Source: Dipteris shenzhenensis
Lineage: Eukaryota; Polypodiophyta; Polypodiopsida; Gleicheniales
Direction: 5' to 3' (one strand)
NCBI GenBank assembly: GCA_047967505.1
Contig: CM106540.1
Length of the DNA: 64,000 nt
Each line of letters begins with the position of its first letter. Position 1 is the stretch's first letter. Shown one piece after another: positions 24,669 to 34,882 of the stretch. The translations under genes were made by a program, and so were the position numbers. Under the pieces are notes generated by a model. That model was not told the origin of the DNA and searched no databases. It saw only the letters and a program-made list of their open reading frames with translations.

Positions 24669-24840
24669 TGTGGGGGTTAAAGGTCACTGTGCCTTAACCC
24701 CGGTTATGTACAATACTCAAACACATATATAAATGAATGAAAAAGAAGATTAGGGTGATTCTGCACCCACCAAACTTGTGTGGCTCTCTATCTCTCTCTC
24801 TCTCCTTCTTCCGTTCTTGCTTCCGTTGAGAGCACTCTCA
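24669..24840 (+). repeat. Copia 3' LTR, 172 bp, plus orientation
   Basis: Starts TGTGGGGGTTAAAGG and ends GAGAGCACTCTCA (TG...CA). It contains ACACATATATAAATGAATG as a possible TATA region near 24725 and a CT-rich stretch near 24785-24805. It is identical to the reverse complement of 28191-28362 except for one base (C at 24685 versus T). It is followed by AGCTC, the 5-bp target duplication. The LTR is unusually short for an autonomous copia. Confidence 0.95.
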
Positions 24841-24961
24841 AGCTCTAGACGAAGAACTATTGTAGAGATGAAGATGCCTCATGAGGTCCAAGGCTTGTGA
24901 CCATGATGGAGAAAGGGCTTGCGCTCTCCATCATAGAAACTCCCTCCAAAAAGATCTCACA
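24841..24961. other. Host flank caught between the inverted halves of the copia
   Basis: 121 bp starting with the target-duplication copy AGCTC. Integrase homology of the minus-strand half stops at 24962 (codon for the D in LRTD). The ORF that continues to 24857 (34 residues after LRTD) is read-through of this flank. I read it as DNA that originally lay beyond the 3' LTR and was carried along by the inversion. Confidence 0.7.
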
Positions 24962-26707
24962 ATCAGTCCGTAGGCATTTAAGCGTTCTACCTGACTGATT
25001 CTCAACCAAGGCCAGCCATTTCTGAAATACTTGGAACACATCACTCTTCCGAGCTATAGCATAAGCCCACACTTTCCTAGTTGCATCATCAATGAATGTC
25101 ACATAGTATTCAGCCCCACCTAATGACCGTGTAGGCATGGGACCGCATACATCTGAATGCACCAAATCAAGCTTTTCAAACTCTTTCTTTCCCCTTCTTT
25201 TATGGGCTGATTTAGTCTGCTTCCCATAGAGACAATGCTCACAAAATTCAAAATCAGAGAAACTCAAATGCGGTACATAACCCAAATGGCATAAGAGTTT
25301 CATTCCATTCTGGCTCATGTGCCCCAACCTGCAATGCCACAAAGAAGTGCTTGGCTGCTCGGTTATTGCAACAACATGATCAAATACCCCTGATACATGT
25401 AAGGGATACAAAGTCCCACACTTGGCACCCCTGGCCAAAAGCATAGAGCCCTTCTGAATTTTCCAACTCTGAAAGCCAAAAGTGGTGTGAAAACCAGCAT
25501 CATCTAGCTGACCCACTGAAATAAGACTCTTGGTCAGCTTAGGCACATGTCTCACATGTTTCAAAACAAATGCAAACCCATTTGCAAAAGAAAACTTTAT
25601 GTCACCTGCTCCCACTATGTCACATGCATAGTCATTTCCAAGATGCACACAACCTGTCTTTCCACTATCATAAGTGGAGAACCATTCCCTATGGGGAGTA
25701 ACATGGAATGAAGCACCAGAATCCAAAATCCAATCTTGGGAATATGCATCATCTGAAGTGGTAAGCAACTCTGTAGATAAGCTAGACATGAAGAGAACGT
25801 CATTGTCACTATCATGTGTGACTGCATTGATCTCCTCGATCTTCACTTTTCCTTTGTCCTCCCTTGGACTCTCTTCCTTTTGATTTGCACTCCAATTTGC
25901 ATTCTTTTTCTTATCCTTTTGCTCTCTTTTCAGCTTGTAGCAATCCTTTTTCATATGGCCCTTCTTGCCACAATGGTAACACTCAATGTTCCATGCCCTG
26001 GATTTGCTACGAGACTTCCCTCTTTCTTGGGACTTCCCCTTGAACTGTGATCTACCCCTTTGCACATTTAAGGCTGCATCGTGCTTGTTGCCATCCATAG
26101 ACTTCCGTCTAATCTCCTCGGCCAACAAGCTACCCACAACATCATCAAATTTTAGTACTCCACCAGGTGCAGAGTTACTAACAGCTGTACGGAAGGTATC
26201 CCATGAGGATGGCAATGAACATAAGAGAAATATTGCCTTAGTCTCCGCATCAAAATTCATCTTCTGAGCCTGAAGCTGGCTGAAAATAATATTGAATTCA
26301 TTCAAGTGAGAAGCAATGGAGACCCCTTCCTTCATCTGCAGCTCAAACAACCTCTTCATGAGGTAAACTTTATTAGAGGTAGTTTCCTTCTCATAAGTGG
26401 CACACAGTTTCTTCCACAAATCTTCCGTAGTCTGCTCATTTACTACTGTGAAATAAACTGACTCTGCAAGATGAAGTCTAATAGTAGACTTTGCTAATGC
26501 ATCCAACTCATTCCAATCATCCTCAGACATATTTGCAGGCTTAGCTTCAATCCCTGCCAAGGGTTTAATCTGCTTCTTTTGAATAAGCACATCCCTTATT
26601 TGTTCTTTCCACAAAGAAAAGTTTGTCCCATCAAACTTTTTAATGTTGAAAAACTCCTTTTCAGACATGGAAGAGGATGCCATGATGCAAATAAAGCAAA
26701 ATCCCAA
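24962..26707 (-). pseudogene. Ty1/copia Gag-protease-integrase, 5' half of a split element
   Basis: A single open frame of 616 codons from 26707; the likelier start is Met-9 (MASSSMSEKEFF, 26683). In order: Gag (FNIKKFDGTNFSLWKEQI near 21-38), CCHC knuckle CYHCGKKGHMKKDC at 243-256, aspartic protease DSGASFHVT at 329-337, integrase zinc finger (H458, H463, C489, C492: WHCRLGHMS...CEHCLYGKQ), and integrase core with the first Asp in LVHSDVCGPM (519) and the second in LRTD (582). Native sequence ends at that Asp, and the catalytic Glu and the C-terminal integrase are absent. Residues 583-616 come from flanking DNA. No stop or frameshift lies in 582 codons, so this half is young. It could still give a Gag-protease product. 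Confidence 0.92.
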
Positions 26708-28176
26708 ATGCTAGTGCCTCAAGAGAGAATCACACCAAATACCAGGTGCACCCAAATGTGTATGCCACAATAGAGTGAAATATCACCAAAATTCAAAGCT
26801 CAAAGCATCAAAAGATGCATCTGACTCATGTGCATATACTATGCATCCATATGAGCAAATCTGGCCCAAAAGAAAATGCCAATAAGTGCCAAATGACTCA
26901 AGCATAAACACCGTCCACTGGCATATGCATCAATAATATCTCATCCAAGAGAGCATAGCACTATCAGTGCATCACCTGCAATGTGTCAAAGCTGTCCCTC
27001 AGCTTAAAATAGCATCCATGTGCAAAGCGTCCATAAAAAATAGCATCCCACAAGGCAATTTGGGCCTATCAGCGCATCCAACAAGGACCGCAATGCATCC
27101 AAATGGCCTATAAATCATCCACTGCAACCCAATGCATACCACGAATGAGCGCACACTGCTCAAACCTGCAACCAGAGTGATCTGCATAAGGTATGCTCAA
27201 GAAATCATAGTCCCACAGTAATGAGCGCTACTGAAAATAGAACCTGAGATGCTTCAAAACATGGGCGCCATTTCATAATCGGACTCAGCAAGAAAATCTA
27301 CAAATATCTCTCTTCTGCCAGAACTCCAAAATCCCAACCGATGAGTGAGAAATGGGAGTCAACACTTATCCACTGCCATGTGGCATAAATCTAAGGTTTC
27401 AAAACCTTAATATGAAAAATGCATAACAGAGAGACGAAATCGAATACACAGAGATCTATGACTCTGAAAATCCTCCACCAAATCGCACAAGAATTGATAG
27501 GTAGGGGTTTTTGGGCGTTCGGAACGCAATGGGACAGACGATTTTGGAAACCGTGGTCTCAATTACTAGGTCCAACACACGGACTGAAAAACGTTTTTGG
27601 AAACAGAGCTATCTGTAAACTCCACCGGAGTGCGAATGATGAGCAACATAGAAGTTTTAGGATCTCCTGAGTCCACCGGAACTGATAGATCTGCAAATGG
27701 TTGCTCCAAACTTGAGTTCCAACACCCGGGCAAAAAACGCAGGAACTGACATAGTGAGTTGGAAATCCAATGAAATGATCCCAGATTCAAGAATGAAGGT
27801 GTTTCCAAGCTCCTGAAGTGAAGTGGACACCAAAAGCAAACAATAGTTGCCTCTACGATGCAAACGCCATCAACATCAAGCATTGAGAAGGAATAACCTT
27901 GCCACCTTCAGCCCATATGTTTTGTAAATCAAACCTAACCACCTGAGAATAGCCATGTAAGCACCCAGGGGAGGTATTGACATGTAAAAACCACACCTGA
28001 CCACCTTAAGTAGCAGAGACCTAGAAAGCTTCCCACACATGTAAAGGTTCTTTCAAGGTCTCTGCACACTCGGATGCGAGTAAAGTCACCTAGAAAGCTT
28101 CCCACAGAGCTTCTCCTTCCTCCCACAGAGCTGCTGAGCTTCCAAGCATTCACGCACGCTCAGCTAGATCACTCGG
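26708..28176 (-). other. Untranslated leader of the copia, about 1.47 kb
   Basis: Lies between the primer-binding site and the Gag start. No ORF of note and no similarity recognised. Internal repeats include CCTAGAAAGCTTCCCACA, seen twice (about 28019 and 28090) as the complement of TGTGGGAAGCTTTCTAGG. The leader is long for a copia whose LTR is only 172 bp, so packaging or dimerisation signals may lie here (inference). Confidence 0.6.
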
Positions 28177-28188
28177 GCTCTGATACCA
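28177..28188 (-). promoter_or_regulatory. Primer-binding site, tRNA-iMet type
   Basis: On the minus strand TGGTATCAGAGC lies two bases after the LTR end. It is the canonical complement to the 3' end of plant initiator methionine tRNA used by most Ty1/copia elements. Confidence 0.95.
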
Positions 28189-28190
28189 TT

Positions 28191-28362
28191 TGAGAGTGCT
28201 CTCAACGGAAGCAAGAACGGAAGAAGGAGAGAGAGAGAGATAGAGAGCCACACAAGTTTGGTGGGTGCAGAATCACCCTAATCTTCTTTTTCATTCATTT
28301 ATATATGTGTTTGAGTATTGTACATAACCGGGGTTAAGGCACAGTAACCTTTAACCCCCACA
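28191..28362 (-). repeat. Copia 5' LTR, 172 bp, minus orientation
   Basis: The reverse complement begins TGTGGGGGTTAAAGG and ends GAGAGCACTCTCA. One base differs from the LTR at 24669-24840. The next five bases on the plus strand (28363-28367, GAGCT) are the complement of AGCTC found after the other LTR, so both LTRs carry the same target duplication on their outer sides. Confidence 0.95.
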
Positions 28363-29690
28363 GAGCTCTCTCCTCTCTCTAATTTGCATCAGAATGCTCA
28401 TCATTCAGAGCTATGGAGAGAGAGATATGTCCTTTCTTGAGTTTCTAAGGGGACTAAACTTTGTTGTCTGATTTTTTAGTGATTCATATATGGCTCATTT
28501 TCTCACTTAGTGTTCAAGATCATCTTTGACCATTTTTTAAAGAGAAACAAAGATCCCCAAGGTCCTTATGGAGGGCATAAATCTACTTGTCTCTATTGAC
28601 TACTCCCAAGAACAGGTTATATCTCCCCCATTGACTCAATTAATTTGTTTGGAAGGAGGGTATTTGTCCAGCCAAAGGAGTTGCTGATAGTTCCTATCTT
28701 GACAGACTTGGCTGAAAGCTTAAAGATGAACAACAATGACATCTGCATCAAACACAACTGGAAGTATCGATCCTCAAAGCTCTCCAACCAGTGCACCAGA
28801 TAGCTTGAGCAACCCAAGATACCCAACTAGCCATGGAAAGCAAGGCTTTAGCTAGCTCTATCTACAAGTTAAGCACAATGGTACAATAGTGAGAAATGAC
28901 AAAAGCTCCAACCGGTATCTTGACCATACGGTGCCTCCAAAGACCATCTACAATGCTGACCACTATAGCAGTGTGACTCTCTACATCATGCCAACCTATA
29001 ATAGTAGCCATCAATGAAGCTCTTAGCACCTATAATCTCATCCCACATGGCATACTATGGCCATCAATGGATTGAGATGGGTTTCTCAGAGCGCCAATGA
29101 GCTGACATCTCCAAATAACTAATCCTAGACTTCAACACCTACAACAAGCTCTAGCATGCTCATGAAGACAACCACCCAAACAGCAGTGAGATGAGCTCAA
29201 TGCACAAAGAAGCTCACACACATGAAGTATCCTTATTATTGCTCTAACTGCTAGAGAACTGCTCCTTGTCATCATGCCTCCATTACCTTCATGAATCACC
29301 ATCGCCTCAGAGGTCTCCACAAGCTCTTCTCTCCCTACATTTCTCTCTCTTGCTCCTTCCTTGACATATTAGATAGGATTTCTATTTAGGTTAGTTCAAC
29401 TTGACTCTAGGTTTGGTCAATGGTTAGCATTTAGCCATGTGGCAACCCAACTCTTATGACCATCAGAGGCCACACCATCAAAGTGGCATGCTGAAGTTGA
29501 GGCTGCACATGTGTCTCCAAAGAACATTAGGGGAGAATTGGGGTCTCAAAGGGGCCTCATAAGGAATTGGTTAAGAAATGGATTAGGCCTAATCCAAGCC
29601 CTCTTGTGGGATCCAAGGGAGTCCTAACCCCCCTACCTAGGTAGGTTAAGCCCAGTTGATCCCACCTCTTACACCTCTTATACCTAGGAG
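28363..29690. other. Non-coding stretch right of the copia, no gene recognised
   Basis: Only short, unconvincing frames. The first part (28363-28440) is the right flank of the copia target. A frame at about 28610-28830 (INLFGRRVFVQPKELLIVP) is open for some 60 codons but unrecognised. Confidence 0.45.
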
Positions 29691-29749
29691 GGGGCTACCT
29701 CTTACACCAAGGAGGGGGCACTTTTCCCAAAGTCAAAATTTTGAATTTT

Positions 29750-30290
29750 AAATTTGAATTCCCTCTCTCTCCCTCCTCCCCCCATCCTCCAAAGTCAAAC
29801 TTTTGAATTTCTAATTTTGAATTTGAATTCCCTCCTCCCCCCATCCTCCTCCTTGTCTCCCTCCTCCCTCCTACTCTTTCACATGTCCAATTCCTCCTCC
29901 TGCTCCTCCTCCTCCTCCTTCCTCCCCCTGCTTCCCTCCTCCCTCCCCCCCTCCTCCTCCCTTTGTCCACACACCTCCTCCTCCCTCCTCCCACATGCGT
30001 CCTCCTCCTCCCCTCCCCTTGTTGCTTTTTCCTCCTCCCTCCTCCCACATGCATCCTCCTCCTCCCCCCCTATTGCTTTTTCCTGCTCCTCCTCCTCCCT
30101 CATGCTCATCCATTCTCCTCTTCCCTCATGCTCATGACTACTACTCCTTCCTTCTACTCATGTAAGCTCCTCTTGCCTCATGCTCACGCCTGCTCCTGTT
30201 GCTTCTACTCCTCCTACTCATGCGTATTCATCTACCCTCATCCTCACACCTAGTCCTCCCCTTGCTTCTCCTCCTTGTAATCATTCATGG
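29750..30290. repeat. (CTC/CTCCT)n-rich low-complexity tract
   Basis: Over 500 bp of plus strand made of CTCC, CTC and CCTCCTCC with interspersed CACATGC(A/G)TC. A 70-bp duplication (TTTTGAATTT..TTGAATTCCCTC..CCCCCCATCCTCC) opens it at about 29735-29845. Frames of 76-127 codons on both strands are Ser/Leu/Pro or Gly/Glu/Arg repeats and are artefacts. Confidence 0.85.
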
Positions 30291-31430
30291 TCCTTCTCAT
30301 CCCTCCTCAAACATCACCTACCTCCTATGATGGCCTATCATAGTCTCTGTAAACTCTGCGACTATTGAGGGCACCATTTGAGGAGATCTCCCATGTTACC
30401 ATGTGATCGTACAATTGCAAGATCAATATGTGATCCATGATTTTTTTTCCAAGAAAAGAAGCATCTTGAACCTTAGGAGGTGCTCGAAAGAGGAGAATAT
30501 GGCCTAAAATGTGAATTTTGTATTGTTTCAATGTAATTTCTTACTTTGGATTATCCACAGTGGTGCATTGCTTTTGCTAAGGTTCCCTTAGTTGTTCTTT
30601 AAGGAACTTCATGGAGGATGGTATGAGAATGGTGGGCATGGATGATATGTACTCTTCATATCGAAAGACACAAAGTCATGCATGAGCAAGTTGTTTTGCA
30701 GCTAATGTAGGACTTGAAGGGAATGGTGATGCAAAGGAGATGCCCGCAACTCGTGATGCTGCTAATGTAAGTCTTATAGCTCAAAATTTGATTGAAGAAG
30801 AAAAATTCACATGATGCATTACATCTATTTAAATTTAAATTTCTAAAATAATGTTTCTTCATGTGTGCAGTAGCAAGTAGGAATGGAGAATCTATCCATT
30901 TGGAACAAGCAGCCATGGAGAATTCATAGTATTGACCCAAGGCAACCTACGTGATCCATTCCAATGTGTTGTACATGAGATTATAAGAACTTACGAGTTG
31001 AATGTGAGATCCCAAATAGCATAGCGGCCTTTCTAAGGACTTAGTTGAGGATTCAAAGACCCTATTATTGGTGTATTAGAGCTGAAGAAGAAGAGAAACA
31101 GGCTATGAAGCCTCTTTGTAATAATACAATTTGAAATACAAACACATATTTCTAATAATATTCTTCTATTTAAAGCTACAATTTTTCATGTATCTATGGC
31201 CAAATGGTGAATCTTTTGTTATGTCTAATTTAATTATTTGTTGTTTTTTATATTGCATCTTTTTTTATATCAGATTGTACACAAAAGTTATATCACATTT
31301 TGATGTAACTTACAAGTCAATAAAATGTTGTTTGCCAAGTTTGGCCATTCCAATTTCATATGTAGAAGGGATTTCACCATGGCACCACATTGATTAGATG
31401 GAGTGTTAAGAAACTAAAATTTGAGATTTC
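30291..31430. other. Non-coding stretch, no gene recognised
   Basis: Balanced to AT-rich DNA without recognisable coding similarity or long repeats. From about 31420 the sequence becomes homologous to 32340-32420. Confidence 0.4.
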
Positions 31431-31497
31431 CCTACATCACCTTGTAAAGTATTGATGCATTTCATGATTTTTTATAAAGAAATATAGATTTTGAAGG

Positions 31498-31815
31498 GGT
31501 AGATGAATAAATTTGACAACTTTGGCCATTTCAATGTCAATTTTTGGCAAATGGAGGAATTTGGCCACGACGGAGACGGCAAAGTTGGTTGGGACATCAT
31601 GGCATGTCCAAAAATGCAAAAACCCACCACAGCACGAATTTGGCCATTTGGACACCCTCCAAATGGCCAAATTCGTGCCGTGGTGGGTTTTTGCATTTTT
31701 GGACACCCCATGACATTCCGACCAACTATTTCTTCAGTCCCGGGATCAAATTCCTTCAACATTTGCCAAAAATAGACATTGGAATGGCCAAAATTGTCAA
31801 ATTCCTTCATCTACC
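31498..31815. repeat. Fold-back element 1 (long inverted repeat, about 320 bp)
   Basis: Arms 31498-31652 and 31658-31815 are reverse complements over about 155 bp, with mismatches increasing outward. The inner 41 bp (AAAATGCAAAAACCC..GCACGAATTTGGCCATTTGGA) pair with one mismatch around a 5-base loop at 31653-31657. Outer ends: GGTAGATGAATAAATTTGAC and its partner GTCAAATTCCTTCATCTACC. Open frames on both strands across it are mirror images of one another, and there is no real gene. It could be a fold-back transposon or MITE, or a hairpin RNA precursor. Confidence 0.85.
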
Positions 31816-32403
31816 TGATTGAAATCCATGTGCCTCTATAGATGCATCAGCTTTAACATAAATAAACATGGAAAATAAAATATTTAAATGCTTACATGAT
31901 GTGATGTTGCGGGGGGGACAAATAGGTCCTGGCAGGCCCATCACTCTAAAGTAACTTAGCAAATGATGGTTGGTCTATATGACAACTTATGTACCTTGTA
32001 GCACAGCTCTGGTAAGACCCTTAGGCAATATATTTTCTATATAATTTCTTGCACTTTAGAGGAACCTTGTAGGTTGGCTATGTCAATGTAATTTTTTATT
32101 TAATCCAAAAGACTTTGATCTTCCACTACATCATCTTGTAAATTTTCATTTTCTTTGTTTATCTTGCCTTTGGAGCCACCTTTTAGGTTGGCTATGCCAA
32201 TGAAATATTTGATTTCATATCACTAAATCACCTTGAAATAATTTGATGCATTATATTTTGAAGAGGAATCTAAAATTTTCATTTTCTATATTTTCTTGGT
32301 CATGGAGGTTGGCTATGTCCATGTATCTTTTATTTTAATTTTTAGGTTGGCTACTATATCACCTTGTAAAGGATTGATGCACTTCATGATTTCCTATGAA
32401 GAA
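31816..32403. repeat. Degenerate repeats around GGTTGGCTATG
   Basis: AGGTTGGCTATGTCAATG, AGGTTGGCTATGCCAATG, AGGTTGGCTATGTCCATG and AGGTTGGCTACTATATC occur at about 32070, 32188, 32306 and 32343. Each is associated with (C/T)ACATCA(C/T)CTTG(T/A)AA and TTTCATTTTCT. The last unit (32355-32420) matches 31435-31505, so the flank of fold-back 1 is also duplicated. Confidence 0.6.
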
Positions 32404-32775
32404 ATATAGATTTTGAAGGGGTAGATGAAGGAGTTTGACAACTTCGGCCATTTCGATGTCCATTTTTTGCAAATGTCGGAGAAATTTGACCATGGCGTAG
32501 AAGGCAAAGTTGGTCAGGACATCATGGGGAGTCCAAAAGTGCCAAAATCCGACACGGCACGAATTTGGCCATTTGGAGAGTCCAAATGGCCAAATTCATG
32601 CCGTGTCGGGTTTTGGCACTTAAATTTAGGGTCCAAATGGCCAAATTCGTGCCGTGTTAGGTTTTGGCACTTTTGGACTCCCCATGATGTCCTGACCAAC
32701 TTTGCCTTCTGTACCATGGTCAAATTCCTCATTTATTTGCAAAAAATGGTCACCAAAATTACCAAACTTGGTCGA
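32404..32775. repeat. Fold-back element 2, same family, with a duplicated inner arm
   Basis: Left arm 32418-32577, loop GAG, then two successive versions of the inner right arm. The first (32581-32620, TCCAAATGGCCAAATTCATG...) is followed by an 11-base spacer. The second (32632 onward, TCCAAATGGCCAAATTCGTG...) continues into the outer right arm through CTCCCCATGATGTCCTGACC to about 32775. The same core GAATTTGGCCATTTGGA as element 1 is kept, so the two are one family. Confidence 0.85.
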
Positions 32776-33435
32776 GAGTATTGTTTTGACTTGGAATATT
32801 CATAATATTTTCCTAAATTAATTTTACAAAAATATATATACAAGTAATAGAACTTAATTGCATGGAATATGAAGTGAATAGTAAATAGCTATAACTCCGA
32901 CTGCAAATTTTTTTAGTTCAAAATCGAGAGCATGAGTAGCTCTGTGCTATTTGACTGGAAAAATAGGTCTATGACCCTATTTGATGTTCAAATTCAATGT
33001 AGAAGACCTTTAAAAATCAGTCACAAGTTGAGGGGGTCATAAATTTGTAATTACTTTAAATGAAGGAGAATGGACAAGTTTGAATATAAAAGGTTCACCT
33101 CTCTACACCTAAGTAGAAAAATTCAAATTCGTGATTCAAAAAAATCTAGAAAATTGCTCGAATGATTTGAATGGAAGAAAAAATCGATTTAAAAAGCGGT
33201 GACATGTCATGTTTTTTAGATAAATTGCCACATCATCCCCACATATTCATACGAATAAACCTATATTAGGATGAATATGTTACTGCGTTTTTGTATATAA
33301 GCTCACTCTTTGCCAATGTCTCTTATCTCACACTTGGTTCCCTAGCTGAGCATAAGAGATCAAACAAGGGAAAGAAGAAGAAAGGTCCTCAAGGTTGTGA
33401 AATCAATCTAGAAGGTCCAAAATAAGATGGATTTT
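32776..33435. other. Non-coding stretch, no gene recognised
   Basis: AT-rich. No coding similarity. CTATATTAGGATGAATATG and TATATAAGCTCACTC near 33260-33310 could be a TATA-type promoter region upstream of the minisatellite and the hAT relic. That is inference from motif and position only. Confidence 0.35.
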
Positions 33436-34315
33436 TTGTTAGGGAGCTTTAGGATCTCATTTTGAGTTCTTGAGATCTCTTGTAAGGTTTTTGATTTTGG
33501 TCTTTGTCCTTTTGTTTGTGGGAGTTCTAGGTTCTCTTTATTGAGTTCCTTCGATATCTTGTGATAAAAATATATTAGATATTTATGTGTCTGAAATTAG
33601 TTTGTGGGAGTTCTAGGATCTCCTTATTGAGTTCCTTAGATCTCTTGTGAGATAAATTTATTTGTGGGAGTTTGAGGATCTCCTTGTTGAGTTCCTTAGA
33701 TCTCTTATGAGAAATGTGCTTGTTTTTGTGTCTATGAAATTGGTTTATGGGAGTTCTAGGATCTCCTTGTTGAGTTTCTTAGATCTCATGTGGATAGATT
33801 TTTGTATGTGGGAGTTCTAGGATCTCCTTGGTGAGTTCCTTAGATCTCTTGTGGGAAATGGCTTGTTTTTGTGTCTATGAAATTATGAAATTTGTTGTGG
33901 GAGTTTTAGGATCTCCTTGTTGAGTTCTTAGATCTCTTGTGAGGATTTTTGTATGTGGGAGTTCTAGGATCTCCTTGTTGAGTTCCTTAAATCTCTTGTG
34001 AGAAATGGGCTTGTTTTTGTGTCTATGAAACTATGAAATTTGTTCGTCAGAGTTCTAGGATCTCCTTGTTGAGTTCCTTAGATCTCTTGTGAGGATTTTT
34101 GTATGTGGGAGTTCTAGGATCTCCTTGTTGAGTTCCTTAGATCTCTTATGATAAATGGGCTTGTTTTCATGTCTATGAAATTATGAAATTTGTTTGTGGG
34201 AGTTCTAGGATCTCCTTGTTGAGTTCCTTAGATCTCTTGTGAGAATTTTTGTATGTGGGAGTTCTAGGATCTCCTCGTTGAGTTCCCTAAATCTCTTGTG
34301 AGAAATATGATTTTA
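33436..34315. repeat. Minisatellite with a two-unit higher-order period
   Basis: About twelve copies of GGGAGTTCTAGGATCTCC..TTGAGTTCCTTAGATCTC..TTGTGAG. From 33608 on, successive copies start at about 33608, 33667, 33750, 33811, 33899, 33957, 34050, 34110, 34198 and 34259, so spacings alternate near 60 and near 88. Short units carry GATTTTTGTATGTGGGAG. Long units carry AAATGGGCTTGTTTTTGTG and TCTATGAAATTATG. The real repeat is therefore a dimer of about 148 bp, amplified four to five times. Confidence 0.85.
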
Positions 34316-34339
34316 TCTTGTGTTTGTATTCTCACACTT

Positions 34340-34745
34340 TCTTTGAATAAATATTTTAGATTCTTTTAATAGAATGTGAAAGAATAGAAAGAGTTTTAAA
34401 GTGTATGAATTGAAAGTTTTAAAAGTTATTAGAAGAGTTGTCTCATTCTTACACTTTCTTTTGAATGAATATTTAATATTCTTTCAATAAAATGTGAATG
34501 AATGATTTTCAATTTGAGTGTACTCTTTTAAAAAAAAAGGAATCCATATCTCTTTTTAATACTCAATTCTTCCACTTTCTTTTGAACGAATATGTAATAT
34601 TCTTTCAATAAAATGTGAATGAATAATTTTCAAATTGAGTATATTCTTTCAATAAAAATGAATCAATGTCTTAATTTTTATTACTTATTCTTACAGTTTC
34701 TTTTAAATGAATATTTTATATTCTTTTAATAGAACATGATTGAAT
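34340..34745. repeat. AT-rich tandem repeat, about 115-bp unit, four copies
   Basis: Units share (A/T)CTTACACTTTCTTTTGAATG, AATAT(T)(A/G)TAATATTCTTTCAATAA and AATGTGAATGAATGATTTTC. Starts at about 34330, 34448, 34568 and 34690. Diverged by substitution and small indels. Confidence 0.7.
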
Positions 34746-34882
34746 GACAATTAATATATTGTACGCTTGGACGTGTTTTTTAAAGGATATATGTTGTTTT
34801 TTATAAAATGTGTATTGCAGTATGTTTCTATTGTATACTCAAATTAGTTTTTTTGCATTTTGTTTTTGGCAACTTCAAAAGC

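Noticed and set aside
24669-24965. Autointegration (cDNA integrating into itself) as the origin of the inverted copia
   Set aside because: In autointegration the LTR end would touch integrase sequence directly. Here the 5-bp target duplication and about 116 bp of other DNA lie between, and matching duplications flank both outer LTR ends.
29695-30137. Open frames of 76-127 codons rich in Ser/Leu/Pro or Gly/Glu/Arg
   Set aside because: They are translations of CTC-rich low-complexity DNA on both strands.
31437-31822. Six overlapping frames on both strands resembling a conserved protein
   Set aside because: They are mirror translations of the arms of a long inverted repeat.
33436-34315. CRISPR-like array of repeats and spacers
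   Set aside because: The 'spacers' are themselves repeated in two classes, the context is nuclear plant DNA, and no cas-like gene is present.
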